From contig NC_018000.1 of NCBI RefSeq assembly GCF_000265205.3, positions 2,790,001 through 2,854,000 of the forward strand: a stretch of DNA of 64,000 bases. Direction: 5' to 3'. The notes under the pieces were generated by a model. The model saw nothing but the letters and a program-made list of their open reading frames with translations, did no database searches and had not been told where the DNA came from. Below are positions 52,434 to 62,198 of this stretch, one piece after another. Position numbers and translations under genes: made by a program. This stretch comes from Sinorhizobium fredii USDA 257. Its GTDB lineage: Bacteria; Pseudomonadota; Alphaproteobacteria; Rhizobiales; Rhizobiaceae. The stretch's first letter is position 1, and every line of letters begins with the position of its first letter.

Positions 52434-53077
52434 TGCGAATTTCCCTTGTTGCCGGAGGTGGGCACGCCTCCCGCTTTCTGTTCGACGATCGACTTGAGGA
52501 ACGCCACCATGTCCGGTGCGTCCCATTCAGCAGGCCCCATCAGTCGGCCGAGTTCCCGTCCGTCGGTGTCGATCAGGATTGTCGTCGGCAATCCGACTGC
52601 CGCAAGGGCGGAGAGCGCCCGACCGGAAGCGTCGACGTGCGCGGCGAGCCGCCGAACCCCGATCTCAGAGTAGAACGTCTTCACCGTCTCCGCTCCCAGG
52701 CGGTCAACCGAGAGGGCGACGACTTGAAACCTGTCACCGCCCAGCGCCGCCTGCAGCCGATCGAGGGTCGGCATCTCCTTGCGGCACGGCAGACACCAGG
52801 TCGCCCAGACGTTGAGCAGAACGACCTTGCCGCGGAAATCCGCGAGCGTGCGAGGCTGTCCGTCGCCGTCGGTGAACAGAACATCCGGAATGGGCTTCGG
52901 CGTATCGTTCAGCACGAAGCCCTTGGGGACACCCTCGGGTTCTGGACCGACAGAGGCGCGGAGAAAGAGAGCGCCTGCAAATCCAGCGAAGCCCATGACA
53001 CCCAGCAGCAGAAGCGACCGACGGCGCATGGCCGACGGCGCAGAGGTCCTCGCTGTGTCGGTGTTCATCTTGGTCAT
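52430..53077 (-). CDS. TlpA/ResA-like periplasmic thioredoxin
   Basis: 215 aa. A signal anchor 'RRRSLLLLGVMGFAGFAGAL' is followed by a thioredoxin fold with C95-L-P-C98 in 'WATWCLPCRKE'. The cis-Pro is in 'VGLPTTILID'. It is coupled to both neighbours by ATGA overlaps. It is likely a reductant for Sco or for apocytochromes. Confidence 0.9.
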   Translation of the reverse strand: MTKMNTDTARTSAPSAMRRRSLLLLGVMGFAGFAGALFLRASVGPEPEGVPKGFVLNDTPKPIPDVLFTDGDGQPRTLADFRGKVVLLNVWATWCLPCRKEMPTLDRLQAALGGDRFQVVALSVDRLGAETVKTFYSEIGVRRLAAHVDASGRALSALAAVGLPTTILIDTDGRELGRLMGPAEWDAPDMVAFLKSIVEQKAGGVPTSGNKGNSQ

Positions 53078-53514
53078 TCCGTCGTGTAGACCTCCGGGGT
53101 CTTGCCGTCCTTCGGCACGGTGTAGATCACAAACGGTTCGGTTTTGGTGCCGATCATGCCCGGCGAGCCCATTGGCATTCCAGGCAACGTTATGCCAGCG
53201 ATCGGGGGTCTCTCCTTGAGCAGCTTGCGGACGACGTTCACCGGCACGTGCCCATCGACAACGTAGCCCTCGACGAACATCGTGTGGCAGCCCTGCAGGT
53301 CTTCCGGCACGCCGGCCTTTCGGCTGATCTCGAGAAGGTCGTTGGTCGGTTTGACGTCAACGTTGAAGCCGTTGTCGCGGAGATACGCGGCATAGCCCTC
53401 GCAGCAGCCGCACTGCGGGTTCTTATAGAGCGTCGCCTGCAGCGGATCGGCAAGCGCCGGCGAGGCGAAGGCCATGAGAAGGGCGAGACTGGCGAAGCGG
53501 ATCGAAGGATTCAT
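53074..53514 (-). CDS. DUF411 metal-binding periplasmic protein
   Basis: 146 aa with a signal peptide (residues 1-22, 'LLMAFASPALA'). The DUF411 motif 'YKNPQCGCCEGYAAYLRD' has C35, C37 and C38. Further on come 'GCHTMFVEGYVVDGHVP' and Met-rich 'GMPMGSPGM'. Family members sit in copper and silver resistance loci and bind metal. It lies 25 bp after the multicopper oxidase. Confidence 0.9.
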   Translation of the reverse strand: MNPSIRFASLALLMAFASPALADPLQATLYKNPQCGCCEGYAAYLRDNGFNVDVKPTNDLLEISRKAGVPEDLQGCHTMFVEGYVVDGHVPVNVVRKLLKERPPIAGITLPGMPMGSPGMIGTKTEPFVIYTVPKDGKTPEVYTTE

Positions 53515-53539
53515 TTCGGTTCTCCTTGTTCTGTTTGGT

Positions 53540-54997
53540 TCAGGCGACGCGCAGCACGGTCATCATCCCGGACATCTGGTGGTCCATGACATGGCAGTGC
53601 AGCATCCAGTCGCCGGGGTTGTCGGCGACGAAGGCGACCTCGACCACGTCCTTCGGGGCCATCAACACTGTGTCCTGCCACTGGCGGTGCGGGACGGCCT
53701 TGCCGTTGCGGCTCAACACTTTGAGGCTGTGGCCGTGGAAGTGCATCGGGTGCCACCAGGCGGTCTCGTTGCGCAGTTCCAGCAGGACGCTGCGGCCCCG
53801 CTCGAAGACGAGGGCGGGTTCCATGCCGGCATGGCCGTCGCCGGTCATCGACTGGCCGTTGATCGTCCAAACCGCGTCGTGGCCCATGCCCATCATTCCA
53901 CCGCCGCCACCCATAATGCCGCCCATCATCCCACCCATGCCGGACATTCCGCCCATGCTCACCATGCCGCCCTGGAGCGTCAGCGTGTGGCGCTCGGCCG
54001 ATGCGAGGTTCGGCTCCGGCAAGGGATTGCGGGGCAGTACGACAAGCGCGTCGAAAACGTGCGCGCGGATCGGCGGCCGGCTATCGTAAGCAATCTGCGT
54101 CAGCCGGTAGGATAGGCCGTCGTAGAAGTCGTCGACGACATCGTAGCGCCGGCCCGGCTCGCCCTCGAGGTCGAGGACGAGATCGACGCGCATCGCCGGG
54201 CCGACAAGGATTCGGCCGTCTTCGGGTTCGTGCGGATCGCAGGGCTGGCCGTCGATCGTGACGACTATCGGTCGATGCCCTTCAAACCGAAGCGCCATGA
54301 TCCGGGCGAGCGACGCATTGACGAGGCGCAGGCGGACGCGCTCGCCAGTCCGGAAGGGCTCCGCTTCGGAGACCCGGCCGTTGAGCGTCACCGTATTGCC
54401 GACGCGTCCGGACATCGCCGCCTCCATCCGGTTGCCAAAGCGCGATGCGATCGCGCCTCTGTCCGTCAACCGCCAGTCGGAAAGGAGCCAGAGGACGTCA
54501 TGATCGACGGCGACGGGTTCGCGCTCCTCGACGATGACCGCTCCGGCGAGACCGCGGCCGAGTTGCTCGAGACTGTTGGCATGCGGGTGATACCAGAAGG
54601 TCCCCGCGTCCGGCGGCGTGAATTCGTAGACGAAACGCTCTCCCGGCTTGATCGGCGGCTGCGTCAGACCAGGCACCCCGTCCATGGCGTTGGGAAGCCT
54701 GATGCCGTGCCAGTGGACGGTGGTCTCCTGGTCCAGTCGGTTTTCGACGACGAGGCGAGCGCGCTCGCCCTGGCGAAGCCGCACGACCGAGCCCGGAACC
54801 GTTCCGTTGTAGGTCCAGACATCCGTTTCCGGCCTATCTGGACGAAGTCGCGCGCGGCCAGGCGCGGCGACGATGCGGTAGCCGTCGGATGGCGCGGACT
54901 GCGCCGGGAACGGTGCCAACGCACTCGCCAGCAGAAGGCCCGCGCCAGCCTGGAGCAGACCCCGGCGAGACACGAGACAATGGGATTCGCTATTCAC
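53540..54997 (-). CDS. Multicopper oxidase (CueO/CopA type)
   Basis: 485 aa with a Tat signal ('SRRGLLQAGAGLLLASALAP'). The copper ligands are in H95-W-H97 ('VHWHGIRLP'), 'FWYHPHANSL', 'WWHPMHFHGHSL' and 'HCHVMDHQMSGM'. A Met/Gly-rich loop at about 340-375 ('GGMSGMGGMMGGIMG') is typical of oxidases that take Cu(I). It should oxidise Cu(I) to Cu(II) in the periplasm. It is the first gene of the right-hand half of the copper block after the small Cys-rich protein. Confidence 0.93.
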   Translation of the reverse strand: MNSESHCLVSRRGLLQAGAGLLLASALAPFPAQSAPSDGYRIVAAPGRARLRPDRPETDVWTYNGTVPGSVVRLRQGERARLVVENRLDQETTVHWHGIRLPNAMDGVPGLTQPPIKPGERFVYEFTPPDAGTFWYHPHANSLEQLGRGLAGAVIVEEREPVAVDHDVLWLLSDWRLTDRGAIASRFGNRMEAAMSGRVGNTVTLNGRVSEAEPFRTGERVRLRLVNASLARIMALRFEGHRPIVVTIDGQPCDPHEPEDGRILVGPAMRVDLVLDLEGEPGRRYDVVDDFYDGLSYRLTQIAYDSRPPIRAHVFDALVVLPRNPLPEPNLASAERHTLTLQGGMVSMGGMSGMGGMMGGIMGGGGGMMGMGHDAVWTINGQSMTGDGHAGMEPALVFERGRSVLLELRNETAWWHPMHFHGHSLKVLSRNGKAVPHRQWQDTVLMAPKDVVEVAFVADNPGDWMLHCHVMDHQMSGMMTVLRVA

Positions 54998-55095
54998 ATT
55001 CGATCCTTCCGATCATCGTCGATGACGGAACGCATGGGCGGCAATGCACACGCGTTCGTTCATCCGGTTGTGTCGCTGGCCGCGACAGCCGGAAC

Positions 55096-55449
55096 TCAGC
55101 CGATGTAGGAGGTTCGTGGTGGATCGGGGTCGGGCTGCACCCCCCTGCCAACGAGGAGAGGATCGCGGACACCTGCAGAAGCGGGCTTCTCGCCAATCGG
55201 AACGAGCGTCGCTATCGGCAGCGGCGCGACGGCGGGGGCGGCGCAGACGTTGCCGCAGGCCATCGCCTTCAAGCCGCCGGGCTGGTCGGGACAATCCTGA
55301 CAGTCGCCCTGGTCCGACATGGCCATCTCGGACATAGTCGCCATCTTCGCAGTCATGCCGCTCGCCTGGGCGACCGACAGGCCCATCCCCGCGGCAACGA
55401 AGGTCGCGAGGAGCAAGAGGCCAAGCTGTCGGACAGACCAGCGTTTCAT
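55096..55449 (-). CDS. Small exported Cys/Met-rich protein (117 aa)
   Basis: The start at 55449 begins a signal peptide ('RQLGLLLLATFVAAGMGLSV'). The mature part has a Met-rich stretch ('AKMATMSEMAMSD') and four Cys ('DCQDCPDQ', 'ACGNVC'), with a Pro-rich end. A longer frame to 55686 is rejected because it has no start site. The protein resembles in plan the one at 62199 and probably binds copper in the periplasm. The family name is not known to me. Confidence 0.7.
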   Translation of the reverse strand: MKRWSVRQLGLLLLATFVAAGMGLSVAQASGMTAKMATMSEMAMSDQGDCQDCPDQPGGLKAMACGNVCAAPAVAPLPIATLVPIGEKPASAGVRDPLLVGRGVQPDPDPPRTSYIG

Positions 55450-55550
55450 AGCGGAGAGAATCGCGCCGAACCTCCGGGAATACAAGCCATGATGCGCCCC
55501 AGAGGAGACCCAGCGCGTCAACATTGCGTGACGCGACGCGAGCGGACGTC

Positions 55551-55670
55551 TCAGCGGAAGAACACGTATTTGATCAGGGCCGCGATCACGAGCACGATCA
55601 TGAGAAACGCGACGATGCCGATGCCCCCCATGCCCCACATCATGCCGCCGCCCATCATGTCGTCCATCAT
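55551..55670 (-). CDS. Small Met/Gly-rich membrane protein (39 aa)
   Basis: The start at 55670 has GGAGGA upstream. The N-terminus 'MMDDMMGGGMMWGMGG' is Met-rich and is followed by one membrane helix ('IVAFLMIVLVIAALIKYVFF'). It is 101 bp before the Cys-rich gene on the same strand. The pattern suggests a copper-linked small membrane protein. The upstream IS110 begins within about 15 bp. Confidence 0.7.
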   Translation of the reverse strand: MMDDMMGGGMMWGMGGIGIVAFLMIVLVIAALIKYVFFR

Positions 55671-55684
55671 GGCATCCTCCCTTC

Positions 55685-57098
55685 ATTCGGCCTTACCCCT
55701 TTTTCAACGTGCCATTGATTGCCGCAAGCTGTCGTGGCGCAGGTGAGATGGGTATGGCTGTCATTCGGCTGTCCTCGATGGCTCCGGCGGCTGGGCCGCC
55801 TGTCTCACCGCCCTTGGTTCGACCGCTGATTGCTCGATGCCCGCGATGGCTAAGTAAGGCGATGTCGGCGATCCCAGGCCTGCGCCGGCTCCCAACGATG
55901 CGAGGCACCCGATGGAGGTATTTGTTGGAATAGACGTCGCAAAAGAGACCCACTGGGTCTGTGCGCTCGATCATGCGGCTCGCGTTCTTCTCAACCGTGC
56001 CGTCGACAACGAACAGGCCGATATCGACGCCCTTGTCAGGGAACTGGTGGCCCTTGGCGACGACGTTGTGATCGGGCTGGACATCACCGGATCGCTGGCC
56101 CGCTTCCTTGAAGCGGTCCTGCTGGCCGAGGGCCTGCGTCTCGTCCACGTACCGGGCATCGCCGTCAACCGGGCCGGACACGGCTTTGCCGGCGGCGAGC
56201 GCAAGTCGGACCCACGCGATGCCCACACCATCGCCGATCTCGTCCGCACCCGGTCGCTGCGTCCGATCCTGCCCGACGACGAGACCGTCATCGCGCTTCG
56301 ACTGAAGGTCACACGCCGACGCGAGATCACCGATGACCAGACACGCCGTATCTCCCGATTGCGCCAGCTCCTCGGCGCCATTCATCCCGGCCTGGAGCGG
56401 CGCCTCGACCTGACGGGCAAGGGACCGCTCGTGCTCATCACCCGCTATGTCACGCCGGGCGAGATCCGCTCTGCAGGCCACAAGAGGATCGTAGCCTACC
56501 TCAGGAAGACGCCGCATCTGCATGCGGCCGAAGCGCTTGCCCGGGCCGCACTCGAAGCCGCCCAGGGCCAGCGAACCGTCGTGCCGGGGGAGGCCGTCTT
56601 CGCCGACATGATCCGTGAGATCGCAGCCGAAGCGCTCGAAGCCCGCCAGATCCTTGGCCGCCTCGACAGGGATATCGAGGCGCTTCTCGACGACCACCTT
56701 GATGGCGCCCTCATCCGTTCCCTGCCGGGGATGGGGGCGGAATTGACGGCGGAACTCATCGCCAACATCGGCACCATCGACAGGTTCCCCTCCGCCGACG
56801 CGCTGGCCAGCGCCGCCGGTCTGGCGCCTGTCATCCGACAGTCCGGAATGTCCAGGAACTGGCGACGTGCCCATGGCGGCGACAAGGCCCTCAAACGCGT
56901 CTTCTTCCAGAGCGCCTTCTGCGCCGTCTCCACAAGGGACCCACTGTCCAAGGCCTTCTACGACCGAAAGCGAAAAGAGGGAAAACACCACACCCAGGCT
57001 ATCATCGCCCTGGCCAGACGGCGCATAACCGTCCTCTGGACCATGATCCGATCCAGACAGGCATTCGATCCCAACCGAAAAGCGGCTTGACTTTTCCA
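55685..57098 (+). mobile_element. IS110-family element inside the copper gene block
   Basis: It is defined by the transposase at 55912-57090 and the limits of the flanking copper genes. IS110 elements usually lack clear inverted ends, so the borders are only approximate. The right border is within a few bases of the cusA stop codon. Confidence 0.65.
55912..57090 (+). CDS. IS110-family transposase
   Basis: 392 aa. The N-terminal DEDD domain starts 'MEVFVGIDVAKETHWVCALD'; 'SDPRDAHTIADLVR' carries further acidic residues. The C-terminal transposase_20 domain has 'LIRSLPGMGAELTAELIANI' and 'ASAAGLAPVIRQSG'. The frame is complete. It is oriented against the copper genes. Confidence 0.95.
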   Translation: MEVFVGIDVAKETHWVCALDHAARVLLNRAVDNEQADIDALVRELVALGDDVVIGLDITGSLARFLEAVLLAEGLRLVHVPGIAVNRAGHGFAGGERKSDPRDAHTIADLVRTRSLRPILPDDETVIALRLKVTRRREITDDQTRRISRLRQLLGAIHPGLERRLDLTGKGPLVLITRYVTPGEIRSAGHKRIVAYLRKTPHLHAAEALARAALEAAQGQRTVVPGEAVFADMIREIAAEALEARQILGRLDRDIEALLDDHLDGALIRSLPGMGAELTAELIANIGTIDRFPSADALASAAGLAPVIRQSGMSRNWRRAHGGDKALKRVFFQSAFCAVSTRDPLSKAFYDRKRKEGKHHTQAIIALARRRITVLWTMIRSRQAFDPNRKAA

Positions 57099-60000
57099 TT
57101 ACTCAGCCGCCTCCAAGAGCTTCTCCTCTGCGGCCTCGACCGCTGGTCGGTTGTCGGCCGCCAGCCGCCAGCCCTTCACCAGTCCGTAGATCGCCGGGAT
57201 CACCGCGAGCGTCAGCACCGTCGACGAGATCATGCCGCCGATCATCGGCACCGCGATGCGCTGCATGATTTCCGATCCGGTTCCGGTGCTCCAGAGGATC
57301 GGCACCAGCCCGGCGATGATCGCGACGACTGTCATCATCTTCGGCCGCACCCGTTCGACCGCACCGACCATGATCGCCCTGTGGAGGTCATCCCGCGTGA
57401 ACGCGCGCTTCTCCGCCGCGCAGACCGACCGCTGCTCCCGCAGCGCCTGGTCGAGATAGATCAGCATGATCACGCCCGTTTCGGCCGCCACGCCTGCCAG
57501 CGCGATGAAGCCGACGACCACCGCGACCGAGGCGTTGAACCCTAGCCACCACATCAGCCAGATGCCGCCGACGAGCGCGAAGGGTAGCGACAGCATGACG
57601 ATCAGCGTCTCGGTCAGCGCCTTGAAGTTCAGGTAGAGCAGCAGGAAGATCAACGCCAGCGTCAGCGGCACGACGATCGCCAGCCGCGCCTTCGCCCGTT
57701 CGAGATACTCGTACTGGCCGCTCCAGGCGACCGAGTAGCCGGGCGGCAGCGGGACGCTCTTGGCGACGGCCTCCCGCGCTTCCGCGACGTAGCCGCCGAG
57801 ATCGCGATTGGCGATGTCGACGAAGACGTAGACGGCGAGCTGGCCATTTTCGGTGCGGATCGTCGTCGCACCGCGCGTCAGCTTCACTTCCGCCACTTCG
57901 CCCAGCGGCACGCTGCCGCCGCCCGGAAGCGCGACCTGGACGTCGCGGGCGATCGATTGCGGATCGCTGCGGAAGGCGCGCGGATAGCGGACCGCCACGC
58001 CGTAGCGCTCGCGCCCCTCGACCGTCGAAGTGACCACCTCGGAACCGAGCGCTGTGCCGATCACCTCCTGCACGTCGTCGACACTGAGGCCATATCGTCC
58101 GAGCGCGATGCGGTCCGGTACGATGTCGAGATAGTAGCCGCCGATCACTCGCTCGGCGTAGGCGCTCGATGTGCCGGGGATCGTCTTCAGCACGGTCTCG
58201 ATGTCGCGGGCGATCCGCTCCATCTCCTTGAGGTCGATGCCGTAGACCTTGACGCCGACGGGCGTGCGGATGCCGGTCGACAGCATGTCGATGCGGGCGC
58301 GGATCGGCATGGTCCACGCATTGGAGACGCCGGGGAACTGCAGCGCCGCATCCATTTCCTGCTTGAGGCTGTCGATGGTCACGCCCGGCCGCCATTCGGA
58401 CTTCGGTTTGAGGGTGATGATCGTTTCGAACATCTCCGTCGGCGCGGGATCGGTGGCGGTCAGCGCCCTCCCGGCCTTGCCGAACACAGTCTCGACCTCC
58501 GGGAACGACTTGATGATCCGGTCCTGGGTCTGCATCAGCTCGGCCGCCTTGGTCACCGACAGGCCGGGCAAGGTCGTCGGCATGTACATCAGCGTGCCCT
58601 CGTTGAGGCTCGGCATGAACTCGCTGCCGATCTGCCGCGCCGGCCACACCGTCGCGGCGAGCGCGGCGACCGCCAGCAAGATCGTGATCGTCTTCGCCCG
58701 CAGCACCCCGGCGATGACCGGGCGGTAGACCCAGATCAGGAAGCGGTTGAGCGGGTTCTTGTGTTCGGGCACGATCCGGCCGCGCACGAACACGACCATC
58801 AGCGCCGGAACGAGCGTCACGGACAGGAGCGCGGCGGCCGCCATCGCGAAGGTCTTCGTGAAGGCGAGCGGTCCGAACAGCCGTCCCTCCTGTGATTCGA
58901 GCGTGAAGATCGGCAAGAACGATACCGTGATGATCAGCAGACTGAAGAAGAGCGCCGGGCCAACTTCGCTTGCGGCCTTGATCAGCACCTCGGTGCGGGG
59001 TTTGTCGGGCGGCGCGCGCTCCAGATGCTTGTGGGCGTTCTCGATCATCACGATCGCCGCGTCGATCATCGCGCCGATGGCGATGGCGATGCCGCCGAGG
59101 CTCATGATGTTGGCCCCAATCCCTAATGCCCGCATTGCGACGAATGAGATCAGGATGCCGATCGGCAGCATGATGATCGCGACGAGGGCGCTCCGGACAT
59201 GCAGGAGGAAGGCGATCGTCACCAGGGCGACGATGACGGATTCCTCGACGAGCGTGCCCTTGAGCGTCTCGATCGCCGCCTCGATTAGCTCCGAGCGATC
59301 GTAGACGGGCAGGATTTCCGTGCCGGCGGGAAGGCTTTCCTTGATCGCCGTCAGGCTCTTCTTGGCGCTGTCGATGACGTTAAGCGCGTTTTCGCCGACC
59401 CGCTGCAGCACGATGCCGCTTGCGACCTCTCCTTCGCCGTTCAACTCAGTAATGCCGCGGCGCTCGTCTGGAACCGTCTCCACCCGCGCTACGTCGCCAA
59501 GACGGAGCGGCGTGCCGCCTTCGGTCACCAGAACGATGTTCTCGATGTCCTTGATGCCCTGCAGGTAGCCTTTGCCCCGGACCATGAACTCGAATTCGGA
59601 AATCTCGACCGTCCGCCCACCGACGTCCCGATTGCTGGCGCGGACCGCGTCGGCGACTTGTTTAAGCGTCACGTTCTGCGCTCTGAGGCGTGCCGGGTCG
59701 ACGACGATGGAATACTGCTTGACGAAGCCGCCGACGCTCGCGACCTCGGCGACGCCCTCGGACTTCGAAGCGGCGAAGCGGACAACCCAATCCTGCAGCG
59801 AGCGGAGTTCCGCCAGCGACAGTTCCTTCGCCACGAGGGCGTACTGGTAGACCCAGCCCACGCCCGTCGCATCCGGGCCGAGGCTCGGCGACACGCCTTC
59901 GGGCAGCCTGCTGGAGGCGGCGTTCAGGTATTCGAGCACGCGGCTGCGCGCCCAGTAGGGATCGGTCCCGTCTTCGAAGATGACGTAGACGAAGGAAACC

Positions 60001-60266
60001 CCGAAGAAGGAGAAGCCGCGCACGACCCTCGAGCGTGGGACGGTCAGCATGGACGTCGTCAGCGGATAGGTGACCTGGTCCTCGACCACCTGCGGTGCCT
60101 GGCCGGGATAGTCGGTAAAGACGATGACCTGCACGTCCGAGAGGTCCGGGATGGCATCCAGCGGAAGCGTCCGCAGGGAATAGACTCCGGCGGCAATCGA
60201 GAGCGCAGCGCCGACGAAGATCAGCACGAGATTGCGGGCGGACCAGGCGATCAAGTTCGAGATCAT
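57099..60266 (-). CDS. cusA: Copper/silver RND efflux pump CusA
   Basis: 1055 aa, normal for heavy-metal RND pumps, with twelve membrane segments. The monovalent-metal subtype is suggested by 'NEGTLMYMPTTLPG' and 'MPIRARIDMLSTGIRTP', which carry Met residues matching E. coli M573 and M623. The start overlaps cusB (ATGA). No outer-membrane channel gene (cusC) is seen. An IS110 lies directly downstream. Confidence 0.93.
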   Translation of the reverse strand: MISNLIAWSARNLVLIFVGAALSIAAGVYSLRTLPLDAIPDLSDVQVIVFTDYPGQAPQVVEDQVTYPLTTSMLTVPRSRVVRGFSFFGVSFVYVIFEDGTDPYWARSRVLEYLNAASSRLPEGVSPSLGPDATGVGWVYQYALVAKELSLAELRSLQDWVVRFAASKSEGVAEVASVGGFVKQYSIVVDPARLRAQNVTLKQVADAVRASNRDVGGRTVEISEFEFMVRGKGYLQGIKDIENIVLVTEGGTPLRLGDVARVETVPDERRGITELNGEGEVASGIVLQRVGENALNVIDSAKKSLTAIKESLPAGTEILPVYDRSELIEAAIETLKGTLVEESVIVALVTIAFLLHVRSALVAIIMLPIGILISFVAMRALGIGANIMSLGGIAIAIGAMIDAAIVMIENAHKHLERAPPDKPRTEVLIKAASEVGPALFFSLLIITVSFLPIFTLESQEGRLFGPLAFTKTFAMAAAALLSVTLVPALMVVFVRGRIVPEHKNPLNRFLIWVYRPVIAGVLRAKTITILLAVAALAATVWPARQIGSEFMPSLNEGTLMYMPTTLPGLSVTKAAELMQTQDRIIKSFPEVETVFGKAGRALTATDPAPTEMFETIITLKPKSEWRPGVTIDSLKQEMDAALQFPGVSNAWTMPIRARIDMLSTGIRTPVGVKVYGIDLKEMERIARDIETVLKTIPGTSSAYAERVIGGYYLDIVPDRIALGRYGLSVDDVQEVIGTALGSEVVTSTVEGRERYGVAVRYPRAFRSDPQSIARDVQVALPGGGSVPLGEVAEVKLTRGATTIRTENGQLAVYVFVDIANRDLGGYVAEAREAVAKSVPLPPGYSVAWSGQYEYLERAKARLAIVVPLTLALIFLLLYLNFKALTETLIVMLSLPFALVGGIWLMWWLGFNASVAVVVGFIALAGVAAETGVIMLIYLDQALREQRSVCAAEKRAFTRDDLHRAIMVGAVERVRPKMMTVVAIIAGLVPILWSTGTGSEIMQRIAVPMIGGMISSTVLTLAVIPAIYGLVKGWRLAADNRPAVEAAEEKLLEAAE

Positions 60267-61693
60267 GGCTGTGCCTCGCTCGCGGTCAGCGCATTCAGCG
60301 CCGCGTTGAGGTTGCTTTCAGCGTCGAGCAGGAAGTTGGCGGCAACCACGATCTTCTCGCCGGCTTCGATCCCTTTCGTGATCTCCGTCCGGTCATCGCC
60401 ACGCGCTCCGAGAGCGACGTCTCGCGGTTCGAAGCGGCCGTCGCCCTTGTCGACGAACACCAGTTGGCGATCACCCGTGTCGATGACGGCGCTGTTCGGC
60501 ACGGCGACAACCGGATCCGGTTCGCCCGAGGCGATCTCGACCTCGGCGTACATGTTGGCGAGAAGCAGGCCATCGGCGTTGGAGAGCTCAACCCGTACCT
60601 TGGCCGTCCGCGTCTGCGCCTGAAGTTCGGGATAGATCAGGTCGACGGTGCCTTCGAACATCTTGCCGGGGAGATTGCGCACGCTGACCGTGGCGGGCGC
60701 GCCCTTCCGGATGGCTGCGGCATCGTATTCGGGGACGTCCGCGATCACCCACACCCTGGACGTGTCGGCGATGCGGAACAGGACGTCGCCGGCCTCCGCC
60801 ATCATGCCCGTGGTCGCGTTGCGCTCGAGGACGACGCCGTCGCCGGGCGACAGGTAGGCGATGCTCTTGGGCACCGCCCGGTCGCGCGCGATCGCCCGGA
60901 CCGCCTCTTCCGGTACGCCGAGATTGCGCAGTTGCAGCGCGCCGCCGACGTCGAGGTCGGGCTTGCCGCCGCCGCGCAGTTCCGTGGCGTATTCAGCTCC
61001 GGCCTTGGCGATCTCCTTCGAATAGAAATGGAAGAGCCGGTCACCTTTTTTCACTCGGTCGCCTGTGGTGACGTCGGCGACATCTTCGATGAAGGCGTCC
61101 GCCCGCATCGAGACAATCCGCACCAGTCGTTCGTCGAATGCGACAGTGCCGGGCACGCGCACCTTGCGGGCGATGACGGCTCGCTCCGCCGTCGCTGTCT
61201 TCACCCCGGTCCGCTGGAGCTTGCCGAGCGAAACTTTGACGACGGAGGTGTCCGCCTCGTCGCCCTCGTAGACCGGGATGTAGTCCATGCCCATCGAGTC
61301 TTTCTTCGGCACCTTGGAGGTGTCGGGCAGGCCCATGGGATTGCGGTAATAGAGTATCTTGCGCTCGCCCGCGTTCGGCGTGGCTCCCGCGCTTTCGGCG
61401 GATGCCTTCTCCACCGTCTCGAAGGATACGTCCTCGCTCTGCCGCACGGCGACGAAGGCGCGGCCGTCAGGAGTTTCCTTCGGCATAGCCGAATACTCCG
61501 GCGCACCGTCCGGATGGCGGTAGTAGATGACCTTGCCCGTCGGCATGGCCGCGGGCGGCATTGTTTCCCCGAGCGCCTGCCCGGGGAAAAACTGGCGGAA
61601 GTTGGTGGCGAGGCCGCGCGTGCCCGCCACGTAGCCTCCCCCGCCAGCGGCGGCGAGGGAGCTGACGAGGACCAGGAATTTGAACGTCTTCAC
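60263..61693 (-). CDS. cusB: Copper/silver RND adaptor CusB
   Basis: 476 aa. An N-terminal anchor is followed by two copies of a heavy-metal-binding motif ('YYRHPDGAPEYSAMPKETPDG' at about 57, and 'YYRNPMGLPDTSKVPKKDS' at about 114). The usual adaptor domains come next ('VRVPGTVAFDERLVRIVSMR', 'YLSPGDGVVLERNATTG'). It overlaps the YtkA-like and cusA genes by 4 nt each. It should capture metal in the periplasm and pass it to CusA. Confidence 0.92.
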   Translation of the reverse strand: MKTFKFLVLVSSLAAAGGGGYVAGTRGLATNFRQFFPGQALGETMPPAAMPTGKVIYYRHPDGAPEYSAMPKETPDGRAFVAVRQSEDVSFETVEKASAESAGATPNAGERKILYYRNPMGLPDTSKVPKKDSMGMDYIPVYEGDEADTSVVKVSLGKLQRTGVKTATAERAVIARKVRVPGTVAFDERLVRIVSMRADAFIEDVADVTTGDRVKKGDRLFHFYSKEIAKAGAEYATELRGGGKPDLDVGGALQLRNLGVPEEAVRAIARDRAVPKSIAYLSPGDGVVLERNATTGMMAEAGDVLFRIADTSRVWVIADVPEYDAAAIRKGAPATVSVRNLPGKMFEGTVDLIYPELQAQTRTAKVRVELSNADGLLLANMYAEVEIASGEPDPVVAVPNSAVIDTGDRQLVFVDKGDGRFEPRDVALGARGDDRTEITKGIEAGEKIVVAANFLLDAESNLNAALNALTASEAQP

Positions 61694-62088
61694 GGTGTCG
61701 CCTGCAGGATGACTTCGCCTTGGACGGTGTCGGTCTCGCCCTGGACCTTGGCAGCGAGCTTGAAGCGCCAGCCGCCTTCCATGCTGAGGTTGGTCTTGAA
61801 GCGGTAGATGCCGGGTTCCGTAGACGGCACAGGCTCGACAGAGGTTGTCATTGCCTCCATGCCTTCCGGTGCCATGTCGAGGCGCGTGGTGAAGATCACC
61901 GCGTCCGAAACGGGCTTTTCCGTTCGCTTGTCGATCAGCCGAACCGCGACGGTCGCTTCCGGACTCTGCGCGACCTCGGACTGGACGAGCTGGAACTCGT
62001 AGTCCGTTGCAGTGGCGAAGGATGTGGTTGTCGAGGCGAGCACAACCGCCAGCGATGCGAGGATTCCCTTGCGAGAAAATTGGTTCAT
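61690..62088 (-). CDS. YtkA/FixH-like periplasmic protein
   Basis: 132 aa from ATG at 62088 (a GTG four codons upstream is possible). A signal peptide 'ILASLAVVLASTTTSFATA' is followed by an Ig-like beta domain ('VAVRLIDKRTEKPVSDAVIF', 'PGIYRFKTNLSMEGGWRFKL') of the YtkA/FixH type. Such genes often precede cusBA in rhizobia. The exact role is unknown. Confidence 0.75.
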   Translation of the reverse strand: MNQFSRKGILASLAVVLASTTTSFATATDYEFQLVQSEVAQSPEATVAVRLIDKRTEKPVSDAVIFTTRLDMAPEGMEAMTTSVEPVPSTEPGIYRFKTNLSMEGGWRFKLAAKVQGETDTVQGEVILQATP

Positions 62089-62198
62089 ACGAAATCTCAC
62101 CCAGGACGGGCAGGTCGGCCGCGTCCTTGAACAGACAATATGGTCGGATGCACCCGCCGACGCTTGGGCAGGACGAATCCAGCGGATCGAAGGTGAGA

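Noticed and set aside
55693..57099. A 468-codon minus-strand frame opposite the IS110 transposase.
   Set aside because: The IS110 frame has all family motifs; the other has none and is a reverse-strand artefact.
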